In this document: positions 8,191-16,991 of the stretch, piece by piece | Numbering within the stretch: the stretch's first letter is position 1 | How the letters are laid out: every line of letters begins with the position of its first letter | Source: Bradyrhizobium canariense | Lineage (GTDB): Bacteria > Pseudomonadota > Alphaproteobacteria > Rhizobiales > Xanthobacteraceae | Length of the DNA: 64,000 nt | Direction of reading: 5' to 3' | Assembly: GCF_900105125.1 (NCBI RefSeq) | Contig: NZ_LT629750.1 | Span: 7,033,001-7,097,000, forward strand | Program-made: the position numbers and the translations under genes | Notes under the pieces: model-generated | Seen by the model: the letters and a program-made list of their open reading frames with translations, nothing else | Database searches by the model: none | What the model was told of the DNA's origin: nothing

Positions 8191-9186
8191 ATGGACGACC
8201 TCGGCGCATCAGGACCAACCGACGCCATGCATGATTTGAGTGCTTCATCGCCGATCGCCTATCAGGCTGCGCTGGTCCGGCCGGGCGTGGTGCGCCGTAT
8301 ACGGGGCCTGTCCGACAGGGCGCTGGCCTGGCTCTTCATCACGCCGACAATCGTGCTGCTGCTGGCAATCAATATTTTCCCGCTGGTTTGGACGATCTAT
8401 CTGTCGTTCACCAACTATCGCGCCAATCGGGCAAACGTGCCGATCAAATGGCTGGGGATAGACTGGTATCAGTCAATCTTGACCGATTCCGACATTTGGG
8501 CGGCGATGCAGGTGACGGCCCATTTTGTGATCTGGACCGTGATTATCGAGACCGTGCTTGGTTTCGGCCTTGCGTTTCTGATCGACAAGAAGTTTCGCGG
8601 CCACGGCATCTGGACCACGATCATCCTGCTGCCGATGATGCTCTCGCCCGCCGTCGTCGGCAATTTCTGGACTTTTCTCTACCACCCGCAGATCGGGCTG
8701 TTCAACTACGTCGTCGCCTTCTTTACCGGCCACGACGCCTCGTCGTTCCAGATGCTGGGCGACGTGACGTTGAGCCCCTGGGCCATCGTCATCGTCGATG
8801 CCTGGATGTGGACACCTTACGTGATGCTGATCTGCCTTGCCGGCCTGCGCTCGATCCCGGATTACATCTATGAGGCGGCCGAGGTCGATCGCGCGTCGAA
8901 ATGGCGGCAGTTCTGGTCGATCACGCTGCCGATGGCGCTGCCCTTCATCATGCTCGCCGTGCTCTTTCGCGGGATCGAGAATTTCAAGATGTTCGACATG
9001 GTCAACCTGCTGACGGGGGGCGGGCCAGGATCGACCACGGAAGTTGCCTCGATCACGCTCAAGCGCGCGGCGTTCGAGAGCTGGCGGACCGGCTATTCCT
9101 CGGCCTTCGCGATCATCCTGTTCGTGACGGTATTCGGCCTCGCCAACATCTATGTGAAGGCGCTGAACCGGGTGAAGAGCCGATGA
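8191..9186 (+). CDS. ABC sugar/polyol importer, permease 1 (MalF/UgpA type)
   Basis: About 331 residues with six predicted membrane segments, the first at ALAWLFITPTIVLLLAINIF. The cytoplasmic EAA loop that contacts the ATPase is EAAEVDRASKWRQFWSITLP. A long hydrophilic N-terminus of about 45 residues precedes the first membrane segment. The stop overlaps the start of the second permease by 4 bases (ATGA), so the two are translationally coupled. Confidence 0.88.
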   Translation: MDDLGASGPTDAMHDLSASSPIAYQAALVRPGVVRRIRGLSDRALAWLFITPTIVLLLAINIFPLVWTIYLSFTNYRANRANVPIKWLGIDWYQSILTDSDIWAAMQVTAHFVIWTVIIETVLGFGLAFLIDKKFRGHGIWTTIILLPMMLSPAVVGNFWTFLYHPQIGLFNYVVAFFTGHDASSFQMLGDVTLSPWAIVIVDAWMWTPYVMLICLAGLRSIPDYIYEAAEVDRASKWRQFWSITLPMALPFIMLAVLFRGIENFKMFDMVNLLTGGGPGSTTEVASITLKRAAFESWRTGYSSAFAIILFVTVFGLANIYVKALNRVKSR

Positions 9187-10136
9187 GCCTTGCCAATACG
9201 GCCCATTCCGTCGTCGAACCGTCGTCGGGCACGAGACGTTTCGCTGGCTCGCTCGTGATTCTCTATGCTGTGATCACGATGATTCCGCTGATCTGGATCG
9301 TGCTCACCTCGTTCAAGTCGCCAGACGATGCGATCTCCTATCCGCCGAAGGTCCTGTTCGAGCCTTCGCTTGAGGGCTATTGCAATCTCTTCACCACGCG
9401 CTCGCGCCAGACGCCGGAATTCATCCAGACGCTGGGACCAGCACAGGGGCTTTGCGACGGCATTGCGCGCGATCGCAACATGGTCGTCGCCGGACCGTCG
9501 AACTATGTGCCGCGTTTCATCAATTCGCTGATCATCGCCTTCGGTTCGACGGTGCTCGCGGTCGCCCTCGGCACCTTGTCGGCCTACGGTTTCTCGCGAT
9601 TTCGCGTACCTCTCAAGGACGATCTGCTGTTCTTCATTCTGTCGACAAGAATGATGCCGCCGATCGCGGTCGCGATCCCGATCTACCTGATGTATCGCAC
9701 CATCGGGCTGTCGGATACGCGGCTCGGGATGATCCTGCTTTACACCTCGGTTAACGTCTCGCTCGCGGTCTGGCTTCTCAAGGGTTTCATCGACGAGATC
9801 CCGCGCGAATATGAGGAGGCGGCAATGATAGATGGCTATACGCGCTTTCAGGCCTTCGTGAAGGTCGTGCTGCCGCAGGCGACGACCGGGATAGCGGCAA
9901 CGGCGATCTTCTGTCTTATCTTTGCCTGGAACGAATACGCCTTTGCCGTGCTTCTGACCTCCGGCAATGCGCAGACGGCGCCGCCCTTCATTCCGATCAT
10001 CATCGGCGAGGGCGGGCAGGACTGGCCCGCGGTCGCTGCTGGCACGGCGCTCTTCCTGGTGCCGATCGTCGTGTTCACGGTGCTTTTACGCAAGCATCTG
10101 CTGCGTGGCATCACCTTTGGAGCCGTTCGCAAATGA
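9183..10136 (+). CDS. ABC sugar/polyol importer, permease 2 (MalG/UgpE type)
   Basis: About 317 residues, six predicted membrane segments, and an EAA loop EYEEAAMIDGYTRFQAFVKV followed by VLPQATTGIAAT. A roughly 55-residue periplasmic insertion lies between the first and second membrane segments (residues 55-110), longer than in MalG. Start and stop both overlap their neighbours by 4 bases (ATGA). It pairs with the preceding permease to form the channel. Confidence 0.87.
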   Translation: MSLANTAHSVVEPSSGTRRFAGSLVILYAVITMIPLIWIVLTSFKSPDDAISYPPKVLFEPSLEGYCNLFTTRSRQTPEFIQTLGPAQGLCDGIARDRNMVVAGPSNYVPRFINSLIIAFGSTVLAVALGTLSAYGFSRFRVPLKDDLLFFILSTRMMPPIAVAIPIYLMYRTIGLSDTRLGMILLYTSVNVSLAVWLLKGFIDEIPREYEEAAMIDGYTRFQAFVKVVLPQATTGIAATAIFCLIFAWNEYAFAVLLTSGNAQTAPPFIPIIIGEGGQDWPAVAAGTALFLVPIVVFTVLLRKHLLRGITFGAVRK

Positions 10137-10342
10137 GCATCGAGGCGAACCAGATGCCGCGACGCGGCCTCACGAACAGGATTCTGCGACGCGGTCCGCT
10201 AGAGGCCATCGCTACGACGATCATCGCCATGGGCGTCATCATGCTGATGCAGCCGTTTTTCCTGATGCTCTATTCCTGGTCTTTCGCGACCACTCTGTTC
10301 GGCACGGTGATGTTCATTATCGTGTCGAAGGTCAGGGAGTAG
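10133..10342 (+). CDS. Small two-span membrane protein of the ABC operon
   Basis: Sixty-nine residues: a basic N-terminus (about 20 residues with several Arg), then two hydrophobic segments, IATTIIAMGVIMLMQPFFLM and SWSFATTLFGTVMFIIVSKV, ending in RE. It overlaps permease 2 by 4 bases and is followed 6 bases later by the first ATPase, so it is a real operon member. Glycerol-type ABC operons of rhizobia carry a small membrane protein at this point; whether this is a homologue cannot be decided. It may be an accessory subunit of the importer. Confidence 0.7.
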   Translation: MSIEANQMPRRGLTNRILRRGPLEAIATTIIAMGVIMLMQPFFLMLYSWSFATTLFGTVMFIIVSKVRE

Positions 10343-10348
10343 GGCGCG

Positions 10349-11446
10349 ATGGCACAGATCAGGGTCGAAGCGATCGACAAATCGTTTGGGACGTTCCATG
10401 CGGTCAAGGCGGCCAGCTTTACGGTGGAGGACGGCCAGTTCCTCTGCCTCCTCGGGCCTTCCGGCTGCGGCAAGACGACGACGCTGCGCATGATTGCGGG
10501 ACTGGAATTGCCGACGGCCGGCACCATTCGGCTCGGCGGTGAGGACGTGACGATGAACCGCGCCTCGGCACGCGATATCGCTTTCGTGTTCCAGCTCTTC
10601 GCGCTCTATCCACATATGAATGTCCGGCGGAATATCGGCTTTCCCTTGAAATGCGAAGGTGTCGGTGCGGCGGAGATCGACCGGCGGGTCATGGATGCCG
10701 TGCGCATCCTGCGCATTTCCCATCTTCTTGATCGGCCGGTGTCGAGCCTTGCCGGCGGCGACCGGCAGCGCGTCGCGCTCGGGCGGGCGATTGTGCGCAA
10801 GCCTAAATGTTTCCTGATGGATGAGCCGCTCGGAGCGCTCGATACTGAAATGCGCGAGGCGATGATCCGTGAATTGCGGGCACTGCATGATCGGCTCGGC
10901 GCGACGACGGTCTACGTTACGCATGACCAGCTCGAGGCCATGGCGATGGCCGACATGATTGTCGTGATGAACAACGGCATCATCGAGCAGGTCGCGAGTC
11001 CGCGCGACATCTATGACCGGCCGGCCTCGCTCTTCGTCGCCGACTTCATTGGTTCGCCGCCCATGAACTTCCTGCCGTTTCGCGGTAGCCTGGAAGCCGG
11101 CGCGCAGACGATCCGGCTCGGCGAGCGCGAGGTTGCGGTTCCCGCTGCACGCGAGGCGCTGGCGGAAAGCGATCTCGTCCTCGGAGTCCGGCCCGAGCAT
11201 GTGCGTTTCACTGATCGCGGCATGGTGCGGGGCGAGGTCTATGGATCGGAATATCTCGGGACCACCCAGATCGTTACCGTGACGACGCGCTATGGGGCGC
11301 TGAAGGCCCGGTCGCCCGCCAGCATGTCCTTTCGTACCGGAGAGAGTGTCGGGCTTGATTTTCGACCCGATACGCTTTCGATCTTCGACAAGGGGTCGGG
11401 TCGTGCGATCCGCACCGCCTTGCACGAGGGAGGTGCGCATGGCTAA
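10349..11446 (+). CDS. ABC sugar/polyol importer, ATPase 1 with degenerate signature
   Basis: About 365 residues: an N-terminal nucleotide-binding domain with Walker A GPSGCGKTTT, Q-loop VFQLFALYPHM, Walker B CFLMDEPLGALD, H-loop YVTHD, and a C-terminal TOBE/MalK regulatory domain. The ABC signature reads LAGGDRQRVALGRA instead of LSGGQQQR, with Asp replacing the usual Gln. The second ATPase in the operon has a canonical signature, so the pair is probably an asymmetric heterodimer, as in GlpS/GlpT-type systems. The gene overlaps the next by 8 bases. Confidence 0.88.
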   Translation: MAQIRVEAIDKSFGTFHAVKAASFTVEDGQFLCLLGPSGCGKTTTLRMIAGLELPTAGTIRLGGEDVTMNRASARDIAFVFQLFALYPHMNVRRNIGFPLKCEGVGAAEIDRRVMDAVRILRISHLLDRPVSSLAGGDRQRVALGRAIVRKPKCFLMDEPLGALDTEMREAMIRELRALHDRLGATTVYVTHDQLEAMAMADMIVVMNNGIIEQVASPRDIYDRPASLFVADFIGSPPMNFLPFRGSLEAGAQTIRLGEREVAVPAAREALAESDLVLGVRPEHVRFTDRGMVRGEVYGSEYLGTTQIVTVTTRYGALKARSPASMSFRTGESVGLDFRPDTLSIFDKGSGRAIRTALHEGGAHG

Positions 11447-12446
11447 GGTCGAGATCGGTGCCGTCTCCAAGGTGTTCAACAAGGTGCATGCAGTCAGCGA
11501 TCTGTCGCTGACCGTCGGAGACGGTGAATTCGTCGCGCTGCTCGGGCCGACCGGCGCCGGCAAGACAACGACGTTGCGCCTCATCGCCGGATTGGAGATG
11601 CCGGACAGCGGTTCGATCCGGATTGACGGACGCGACGTGACCGGCGATGCACCGGCCAATCGCGACGTTGCTTTCGTCTTTCAGCAATACTCGCTGTATC
11701 CGCATCTTACGGTATTCGAGAACATGGCCTTTGCGTTACGTGCGCCGATCCGCCGCATGGCGGAGGCCGAGATCCGCGCGAAAGTGGAGGAGGTTGCGTG
11801 TCTTCTCCACATCGAAACCAAGCTGCACAACAAGGCGACGCAGTTGTCGGGCGGGCAGATGCAGCGCGTCGCCATCGGCCGGGCGCTGGTGCGCTCGCCC
11901 TCGATCTATCTCATGGACGAACCGCTGTCCTCGCTGGACGCCAAGCTGCGCGGCGAAATGCGCCTTGAACTTAAGCGCATCCAGACTGATCTCGGCGCGA
12001 CCATCCTCTATGTCACCCACGACCAGACCGAAGCCATGACCATGGCTTCGCGCATCGGCGTGATTGAGGCCGGGCGGCTGATGCAGATCGGTACGCCACG
12101 CGAGATCTATGAGAACCCGATCAACGCCTATGTCGCCGCGCGGCTCGGACAGCCGACCATCAACCTGCTGCCTGCGGCTCTGTTTGCCGGCGCGCCGCGC
12201 GCGGCCAAAACCATCGGCGCGCGCACCGAGCACCTGACGATCGCGCGCGGCAACGGAGACGTGTCGGCAACCGTCACGCGGATTGAACATCTCGGCGACC
12301 AAAGCCATCTCCACCTCGAGCTTGGCGGCCAGCCCGTCGTGACGTTGTCGGACCCTGAGGCAAGGCTCGGTGCCGGCGATATCGTGTCGCTCCGTCTCAA
12401 CAACCCGCTGTTCTTCGACGCGGCCGGCAGGAGGGTCGCGGCATGA
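11439..12446 (+). CDS. ABC sugar/polyol importer, ATPase 2
   Basis: About 335 residues with Walker A GPTGAGKTTT, Q-loop VFQQYSLYPHL, canonical signature LSGGQMQRVAIGRAL, Walker B YLMDEPLSSLD, H-loop YVTHDQTEAMT and a C-terminal TOBE-type domain. The ATG at 11439 is preceded by GAGGGAGG and overlaps ATPase 1 by 8 bases; an earlier in-frame ATG at 11346 lies deep inside that gene and is rejected. The stop overlaps the dhaL start by 4 bases, which ties the importer to the kinase. Confidence 0.9.
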   Translation: MAKVEIGAVSKVFNKVHAVSDLSLTVGDGEFVALLGPTGAGKTTTLRLIAGLEMPDSGSIRIDGRDVTGDAPANRDVAFVFQQYSLYPHLTVFENMAFALRAPIRRMAEAEIRAKVEEVACLLHIETKLHNKATQLSGGQMQRVAIGRALVRSPSIYLMDEPLSSLDAKLRGEMRLELKRIQTDLGATILYVTHDQTEAMTMASRIGVIEAGRLMQIGTPREIYENPINAYVAARLGQPTINLLPAALFAGAPRAAKTIGARTEHLTIARGNGDVSATVTRIEHLGDQSHLHLELGGQPVVTLSDPEARLGAGDIVSLRLNNPLFFDAAGRRVAA

Positions 12447-13057
12447 GTCTCGATCGGACAGCCAGGGAAAAGCTGGTTCGGGCGCTTGCGGAATCGATGA
12501 TCGAGCACGCCGACGAACTGACCAGCCTTGATCAGGCGATCGGCGACGGCGATCACGGGCTGAACATGAAGCGCGGTTTCGTGGCCGTGCTTGCCACACT
12601 CCCCGGCCTTGCAGACAAATCATTGCCGGAAATGCTGAAGGCGATTGGAATGACGCTGGTGATGAAGGTCGGCGGCGCCTCTGGACCGCTGGTCGGCACT
12701 TTCTTCATGGAGCTCGGCAAGGCGCTTCCCGAGCAGCCGATGCGCGCCGATCTCGTCGCGGCTACTGAGAAGGCGATCGATGCCGTCAAGGCGCGCGGGC
12801 GTTCGGAAGTGGGACAGAAAACCTTGCTGGATGTCCTGGTGCCGGTGCAAATCGTATTTGCGCGAGGTGGCGATGCCAGGGCGATCGCGATCGAGGCGGC
12901 GCAGGCAGCCGATCGCACCACGCCCATGCTCGCAATCCGCGGCCGGGCGTCCTTCCTCGGCGAACGTTCTATCGGTCATATGGACCCCGGATCGCGCTCG
13001 GCGTCCCTCCTGATCGGCGCGGCGGTTACGACACTGGAATTCGAGGCAAGTACATGA
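12443..13057 (+). CDS. dhaL: Dihydroxyacetone kinase, ADP-binding subunit DhaL
   Basis: About 204 residues, the normal length of DhaL. The motif DQAIGDGDHG at residues 30-39 supplies the three aspartates (30, 35, 37) that hold the Mg-ADP complex in the PTS-dependent enzyme. GGASGPLVGTFF and GDRT-like ADRTTPM segments are also family features. In the known system, ADP stays bound to DhaL and is rephosphorylated by DhaM, then the phosphate goes to dihydroxyacetone held by DhaK. It is 4 bases overlapped on both sides (ATGA) with the ATPase and EIIA genes. Confidence 0.93.
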   Translation: MSLDRTAREKLVRALAESMIEHADELTSLDQAIGDGDHGLNMKRGFVAVLATLPGLADKSLPEMLKAIGMTLVMKVGGASGPLVGTFFMELGKALPEQPMRADLVAATEKAIDAVKARGRSEVGQKTLLDVLVPVQIVFARGGDARAIAIEAAQAADRTTPMLAIRGRASFLGERSIGHMDPGSRSASLLIGAAVTTLEFEAST

Positions 13058-13455
13058 ACAAATCAAATTCCGGCAATGTCGGAATCGTCATCGTTTCACA
13101 TTCCCCTAAGATCGCGGAGGGCGCGGCCGATATGGTGCGTCAGATGGTAGGCAATGCTGTGCCGCTGGCCTGGACAGGCGGCGACATCGATGGAGGGCTC
13201 GGCACCAATGTTGCCGGCATCCTCGAGGCGGTCGAGACAGCCTGGTCGCCGGCCGGCGTGGCGATCCTGGTTGATCTAGGCGGAGCGGAGACAAATTCCG
13301 AGATGGCGATCGAGATGCTGTCCGAAGATCGGCGAGCGCGTGTCGTGATTTGTAATGCCCCGGTGGTCGAGGGAGCCGTGATCGCGGCGACCGAGTCCTC
13401 GGGCGGCTCGCCGCTTGCCGCCGTCAAGCGCAGCGCGGAGGAATTCTATGCATGA
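13054..13455 (+). CDS. dhaM: DhaM, EIIA-Man-type phosphoryl donor for dihydroxyacetone kinase
   Basis: About 133 residues, so only the EIIA domain is present, unlike the Escherichia coli protein that fuses EIIA, HPr and part of Enzyme I. The phospho-acceptor is His16 in VIVSHSPKIAEG, and the family segment LVDLGGAETNSEMAIEML follows at about residues 72-90. Separate HPr and Enzyme I genes come next, so the whole relay is encoded here. It overlaps the HPr gene by 8 bases. Confidence 0.9.
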   Translation: MNKSNSGNVGIVIVSHSPKIAEGAADMVRQMVGNAVPLAWTGGDIDGGLGTNVAGILEAVETAWSPAGVAILVDLGGAETNSEMAIEMLSEDRRARVVICNAPVVEGAVIAATESSGGSPLAAVKRSAEEFYA

Positions 13456-13762
13456 TGCCAACGCCAGCCGGGCGGCTGAGACTTTCGTGCTGCTGACGGC
13501 CTCGGCGGTTCTCGTCAATCCAGTCGGTCTTCATGCGCGGCCGTCGGTCAAGCTCACGCAGTGCGCGAAGAGCTTTACCGCGAAGATCGAACTTGCCCTC
13601 GCGGCGGATGGGCCCTGGACGGACGCCAAGAGTCCGGTGAAGGTGATGCGCGTGAAGGCGCCGCAGGGCGCGACGCTGCATTTCCGCGTCAGCGGTCCCG
13701 ACGGCGAGGTGGCGCTCGCTGCCATGCTGGCGCTGGTTCATGACAGTTTCGGCGAGGTGTGA
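13448..13762 (+). CDS. HPr-family phosphocarrier of the Dha relay
   Basis: About 104 residues. VNPVGLHARPSVKLTQ holds the phospho-acceptor His29, and KSPVKVMRVKAPQGATLHF corresponds to the second conserved HPr segment. It is longer at the N-terminus than a housekeeping HPr (about 88). The Ser-46 kinase site region SPVKVMRVKA does not show the usual S-I-M-G sequence. It would carry phosphate from the adjacent Enzyme I to DhaM. The ATG at 13448 overlaps the end of dhaM; an earlier in-frame ATG at 13415 lies inside dhaM. Confidence 0.87.
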   Translation: MHDANASRAAETFVLLTASAVLVNPVGLHARPSVKLTQCAKSFTAKIELALAADGPWTDAKSPVKVMRVKAPQGATLHFRVSGPDGEVALAAMLALVHDSFGEV

Positions 13763-15365
13763 GGCGGTGACCGAGATTCAACTCACCGGCCGTCCAGCCT
13801 CGCCGGGGCTCGCCATCGGACCGGTCACGGTGTTGACGGCCGCTGTTGCGAGGCGGACGGCGACCGGCGATCCCGCCCGGGAGGCGGGCGCGCTGAAGGC
13901 GGCAATCGAAGGTGCGACAGCCGAGCTCTCCGAACTGATCACGACGGTTCAGGGCGAGGTCGCCGACATTCTGGAATTCCAGGTCGCGATGCTGGAAGAT
14001 GATGCGCTAACGGAGGGGGCATATGACGCCATCTCCGCCGGTGTCGCCGCCGACAATGCCTGGCGCTCGGCTCTCGACGCGGAGATCACAGGCTATCGTG
14101 CCGCGGAAGATGAATATTTCCGTGCCCGTGTCGCAGATCTCGTCGACATCCGCGACCGCGTGCTCGCGCATTTGAGCGACGCGGCCACGGTTACGAAGAT
14201 CACTGGCGGTTCGATCGTCGCCTGTGACGACATCTCGCCCTCCATTTTTCTTGCCGCCGACTGGACCCACGGTGGCGCCATCGCGCTAGGCGCCGGCTCA
14301 CCTTCCTCGCATGTCGCGGTGTTGGCGCGCGCCCGGGGAGCCCCCATGGTCGTCGGGCTCGGCCCGTTGTCGTGGAAGGGGCGGCCGCCGGCCTTGGCGC
14401 TGGTCGATGGCGATGCCGGCACCGTGATCTTCGACCCCGAACCCGAAACGCGCCTTCAGTTCGAGCACCGCATGGCGGCTGCGAACGCTGCGCGAGTCGC
14501 CGCTGACGCCGGTCGCGCCGAGCCTGCATGTACCGCTGATGGCCGACGGATCGCGGTTCTTCTCAACGTCGCTGCACCTGAAGACCTCGCGGGCGTTGAT
14601 CCCGCAATCTGCGACGGCATTGGTCTCGTGCGCACGGAATTTCTATTCGAGGCGTCCAAGGGCTTGCCTGACGAGGACACCCAATACGCGGTCTATCGGC
14701 GTATTCTCGACTGGGCCCAGGGAAGGCCGGTGACGATCCGCACTCTCGATGCCGGCGGCGACAAGCCGATCACCGGTTTGACCATCGACGGCGAGAGCAA
14801 CCCGTTTCTCGGGCTTCGCGGTATTCGTCTCTCGCTTGCGCGGCCGGAGGTGTTTCGGGTGCAACTGCGGGCGCTGTGCCGTGCGGCTGTGCACGGAACG
14901 CTGAAGGTGATGCTGCCGATGATCGCGGTCCCCGCGGAACTCGACCGTGCTGGTGCCATGCTTGATGCCGAGTTCACGGCACTCGGGGCGGAAGGGATCG
15001 CATGCGCTCGCCCGCCGCTCGGTATCATGGTCGAGGTCCCGGCGGCCGCGCTTCGCGCCGAGGATTTCGGCGCTGCGTTCTATTCCATCGGTTCGAACGA
15101 CCTGACCCAGTACACGATGGCTGCGGCGCGCGACGTCGGCGCCGTTGCCGACCTCAACGATACGGGCAATCCAGCTGTGCTGGCGCTGATCGCCCGGACC
15201 GTCGAGTCCGGGCGCAAGCGCGGCGTCGAGGTTTCGCTCTGCGGCGACGCTGCAGCCGATACCCGCCTGACGACGGCGCTGCTTGCGACGGGGCTGACAA
15301 CCCTCTCCGTGTCACCGATTGCAGTCGCACGGCTCAAGGCCGCAATCGCGAAGGTGCGTTTATGA
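13740..15365 (+). CDS. PEP-protein phosphotransferase (Enzyme I) dedicated to the Dha operon
   Basis: About 541 residues, full length for Enzyme I. The N-terminal half holds the phospho-histidine motif GAGSPSSHVAVLARARGAP with His191. The PEP-binding barrel has GIGLVRTEFLFEA, RTLDAGGDKPI, NPFLGLRGIRLS, GIMVEVPAAAL, FYSIGSNDLTQYTMAAARD and the active-site Cys in SLCGDAA. A GTG at 13767 (VTEIQLTGRP) is an equally plausible start, since most relatives begin near that sequence; the ATG at 13740 overlaps the HPr gene. Together with HPr and DhaM it gives a complete PEP-driven relay independent of the nitrogen PTS. Confidence 0.9.
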   Translation: MTVSARCEAVTEIQLTGRPASPGLAIGPVTVLTAAVARRTATGDPAREAGALKAAIEGATAELSELITTVQGEVADILEFQVAMLEDDALTEGAYDAISAGVAADNAWRSALDAEITGYRAAEDEYFRARVADLVDIRDRVLAHLSDAATVTKITGGSIVACDDISPSIFLAADWTHGGAIALGAGSPSSHVAVLARARGAPMVVGLGPLSWKGRPPALALVDGDAGTVIFDPEPETRLQFEHRMAAANAARVAADAGRAEPACTADGRRIAVLLNVAAPEDLAGVDPAICDGIGLVRTEFLFEASKGLPDEDTQYAVYRRILDWAQGRPVTIRTLDAGGDKPITGLTIDGESNPFLGLRGIRLSLARPEVFRVQLRALCRAAVHGTLKVMLPMIAVPAELDRAGAMLDAEFTALGAEGIACARPPLGIMVEVPAAALRAEDFGAAFYSIGSNDLTQYTMAAARDVGAVADLNDTGNPAVLALIARTVESGRKRGVEVSLCGDAAADTRLTTALLATGLTTLSVSPIAVARLKAAIAKVRL

Positions 15366-15790
15366 ACGATGCAGACGAGGGCACCCGCGGGCCTGGCGAC
15401 AGCAATGTCGCGGATTACAAGGTCATCCTCCGGCGCGTGCTCGACAACCGCCCGTCAGGGACGCGGCTGAAGCTTGCTGCGGCCCTGGGAAAAAACCGCT
15501 CCTTCGTGACTCAGATTACCAATCCGGCGTATCTGGTGCCGATCCCGGCGAAACATGTCTCGATCATCTTCGAAGTCTGCCATCTGTCGGGTGGCGAGCG
15601 CGCGGCATTCCTTGAAGCCTACGGACGCGCGCACCCCGGACGACTGCGCGCACCCCACCGCGAAGCGCGCACACGCACCGTCACGGTGACGGTGCCCGAT
15701 CTCGGCGACGACAAGAAAAACCGTGCGCTTGAACAGCTCGTTGTTGATTTTGCCGCGCGGCTCGCGCGCTACGCCGAGAGCGTCGGCTGA
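15362..15790 (+). CDS. Small helix-turn-helix-like protein of the dha operon
   Basis: About 142 residues. The start overlaps the Enzyme I stop by 4 bases (ATGA). The segment TRLKLAAALGKNRSFVTQIT reads like a helix-turn-helix, followed by a VPIPAKHVSIIFEVCHLSGG segment as in lambda-repressor-type proteins that check a C-terminal half. After a basic Arg-rich linker (residues 97-110) comes an acidic, Leu-rich tail that might dimerise. It could be the local regulator of the operon, with the 28-bp repeat at 6587-6614 as a possible target. This is inference, since I do not know a characterised relative. Confidence 0.65.
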   Translation: MNDADEGTRGPGDSNVADYKVILRRVLDNRPSGTRLKLAAALGKNRSFVTQITNPAYLVPIPAKHVSIIFEVCHLSGGERAAFLEAYGRAHPGRLRAPHREARTRTVTVTVPDLGDDKKNRALEQLVVDFAARLARYAESVG

Positions 15791-15833
15791 AAGGTTGATC
15801 CGGATCACAAGATTAACAATCGGGAGGACGCTC

Positions 15834-16823
15834 ATGAAAAAGCTGATCAACAGCGCCGATACGGTGCTCGAAGAGAGCCTTGACGGCCTGGCCGCAGCGC
15901 ATGCGGATATCTTGCTTCTTGGCGCCGAGCGCAAATTCGTGCGCCGCCGCACCCTGAAGCCGGGCAAGGTCGCGCTGATTTCGGGTGGCGGCTCGGGACA
16001 TGAACCGCTCCATGCCGGCTATGTCGGCCTCGGCATGCTCGACGCCGCCTGTCCCGGCCAGGTCTTCACCTCGCCGACGCCAGACCAGATGATCGAAGCC
16101 GCGGAAGCCGTCGACACTGGCGCAGGCGTGCTTTTCGTCGTCAAGAACTACGAAGGCGATGTGATGAATTTCACCATGGCTGCCGAGATGGCCGGGCGAG
16201 AAGTTGCGAGTGTGGTGACCAACGACGACGTGGCGGTCGAGAGGTCGACCTACACGACCGGCCGTCGAGGTGTTGCGGGTACGCTGATCGTGGAAAAGAT
16301 GGTCGGCGCCGCGGCCGAGACCGGAGCCCCGCTTGCCGCTCTCAAGGTGCTTGGCGACGAGGTCAACCGGCGCACGCGCTCGATGGGGGTGGCGCTGATG
16401 CCGTGCACCGTACCGGCGGCGGGACGGCCGAATTTCACGTTGGCTGACGATGAGATGGAAATGGGTGTCGGCATTCATGGTGAGCCTGGCCGGCGCAGGG
16501 TACCGCTCGCTCCCGCTGACGCAATCGCCGCCGAGCTGCTCGAAGCGATCCTCAAGGATCTTGCACCCAGCCAGGGGAGTGAGGTGCTGCTTCTCGTCAA
16601 CGGGTTCGGCGCAACGCCTCTGATCGAACTCTATTTGATGGTCAACAGCGCAAAGTGGATTTTGGACAACGCGGGAATCACGGCGACGCGTTTCCTGACC
16701 GGTTCGTATGTCACGTCCCTCGACATGGCCGGGGTCTCTCTCACTGTATCCATACTCGATAGCCAAACGAAGGCACTGTGGGATGCCCCGGTGCACACCG
16801 CAGCGCTGCGTTGGGGCGTTTGA
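15834..16823 (+). CDS. dhaK: Dihydroxyacetone kinase, substrate-binding subunit DhaK
   Basis: About 329 residues. SGGGSGHEPLHAGYVG (residues 50-65) is the substrate loop, and GVGIHGEPGR contains His215, matching the histidine that forms the hemiaminal bond with dihydroxyacetone. The ATG at 15834 follows GGGAGGA; upstream in-frame codons lie in the preceding gene. It phosphorylates dihydroxyacetone with phosphate passed from DhaL-ADP to give dihydroxyacetone phosphate for central metabolism. It is the last gene of the operon, unlike the usual dhaK-L-M order. Confidence 0.92.
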   Translation: MKKLINSADTVLEESLDGLAAAHADILLLGAERKFVRRRTLKPGKVALISGGGSGHEPLHAGYVGLGMLDAACPGQVFTSPTPDQMIEAAEAVDTGAGVLFVVKNYEGDVMNFTMAAEMAGREVASVVTNDDVAVERSTYTTGRRGVAGTLIVEKMVGAAAETGAPLAALKVLGDEVNRRTRSMGVALMPCTVPAAGRPNFTLADDEMEMGVGIHGEPGRRRVPLAPADAIAAELLEAILKDLAPSQGSEVLLLVNGFGATPLIELYLMVNSAKWILDNAGITATRFLTGSYVTSLDMAGVSLTVSILDSQTKALWDAPVHTAALRWGV

Positions 16824-16900
16824 CCTCATCTCGCGCAGACTGGTGTTTTCTCGGGTTTGTTGGTGGCCGCGTGTCGTCGCAAACAAGACGACGCAAAGCA

Positions 16901-16937
16901 CCCAGCAAGCCCTGGGATTAGCCTTGGGATTGCTGGG
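16901..16937. terminator. Stem-loop between convergent dhaK and RND transporter genes
   Basis: CCCAGCAA at 16901-16908 pairs with TTGCTGGG at 16930-16937 around a GC-rich loop. It lies between two converging genes (ends at 16823 and 16992). There is no clear T-run, so a bidirectional terminator is plausible but not proven. Confidence 0.45.
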
Positions 16938-16991
16938 GGCTTGATTCTGTCGGGCCGACTTTCACAAAATCGGCGGCGCCGTTCGCTCGTC

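Noticed and set aside
10199..11659. Reverse-strand open frame of 486 codons across the two ABC ATPase genes
   Set aside because: It is antisense to genes with full Walker motifs, and shows no domain; GC-rich coding DNA often leaves such frames open.
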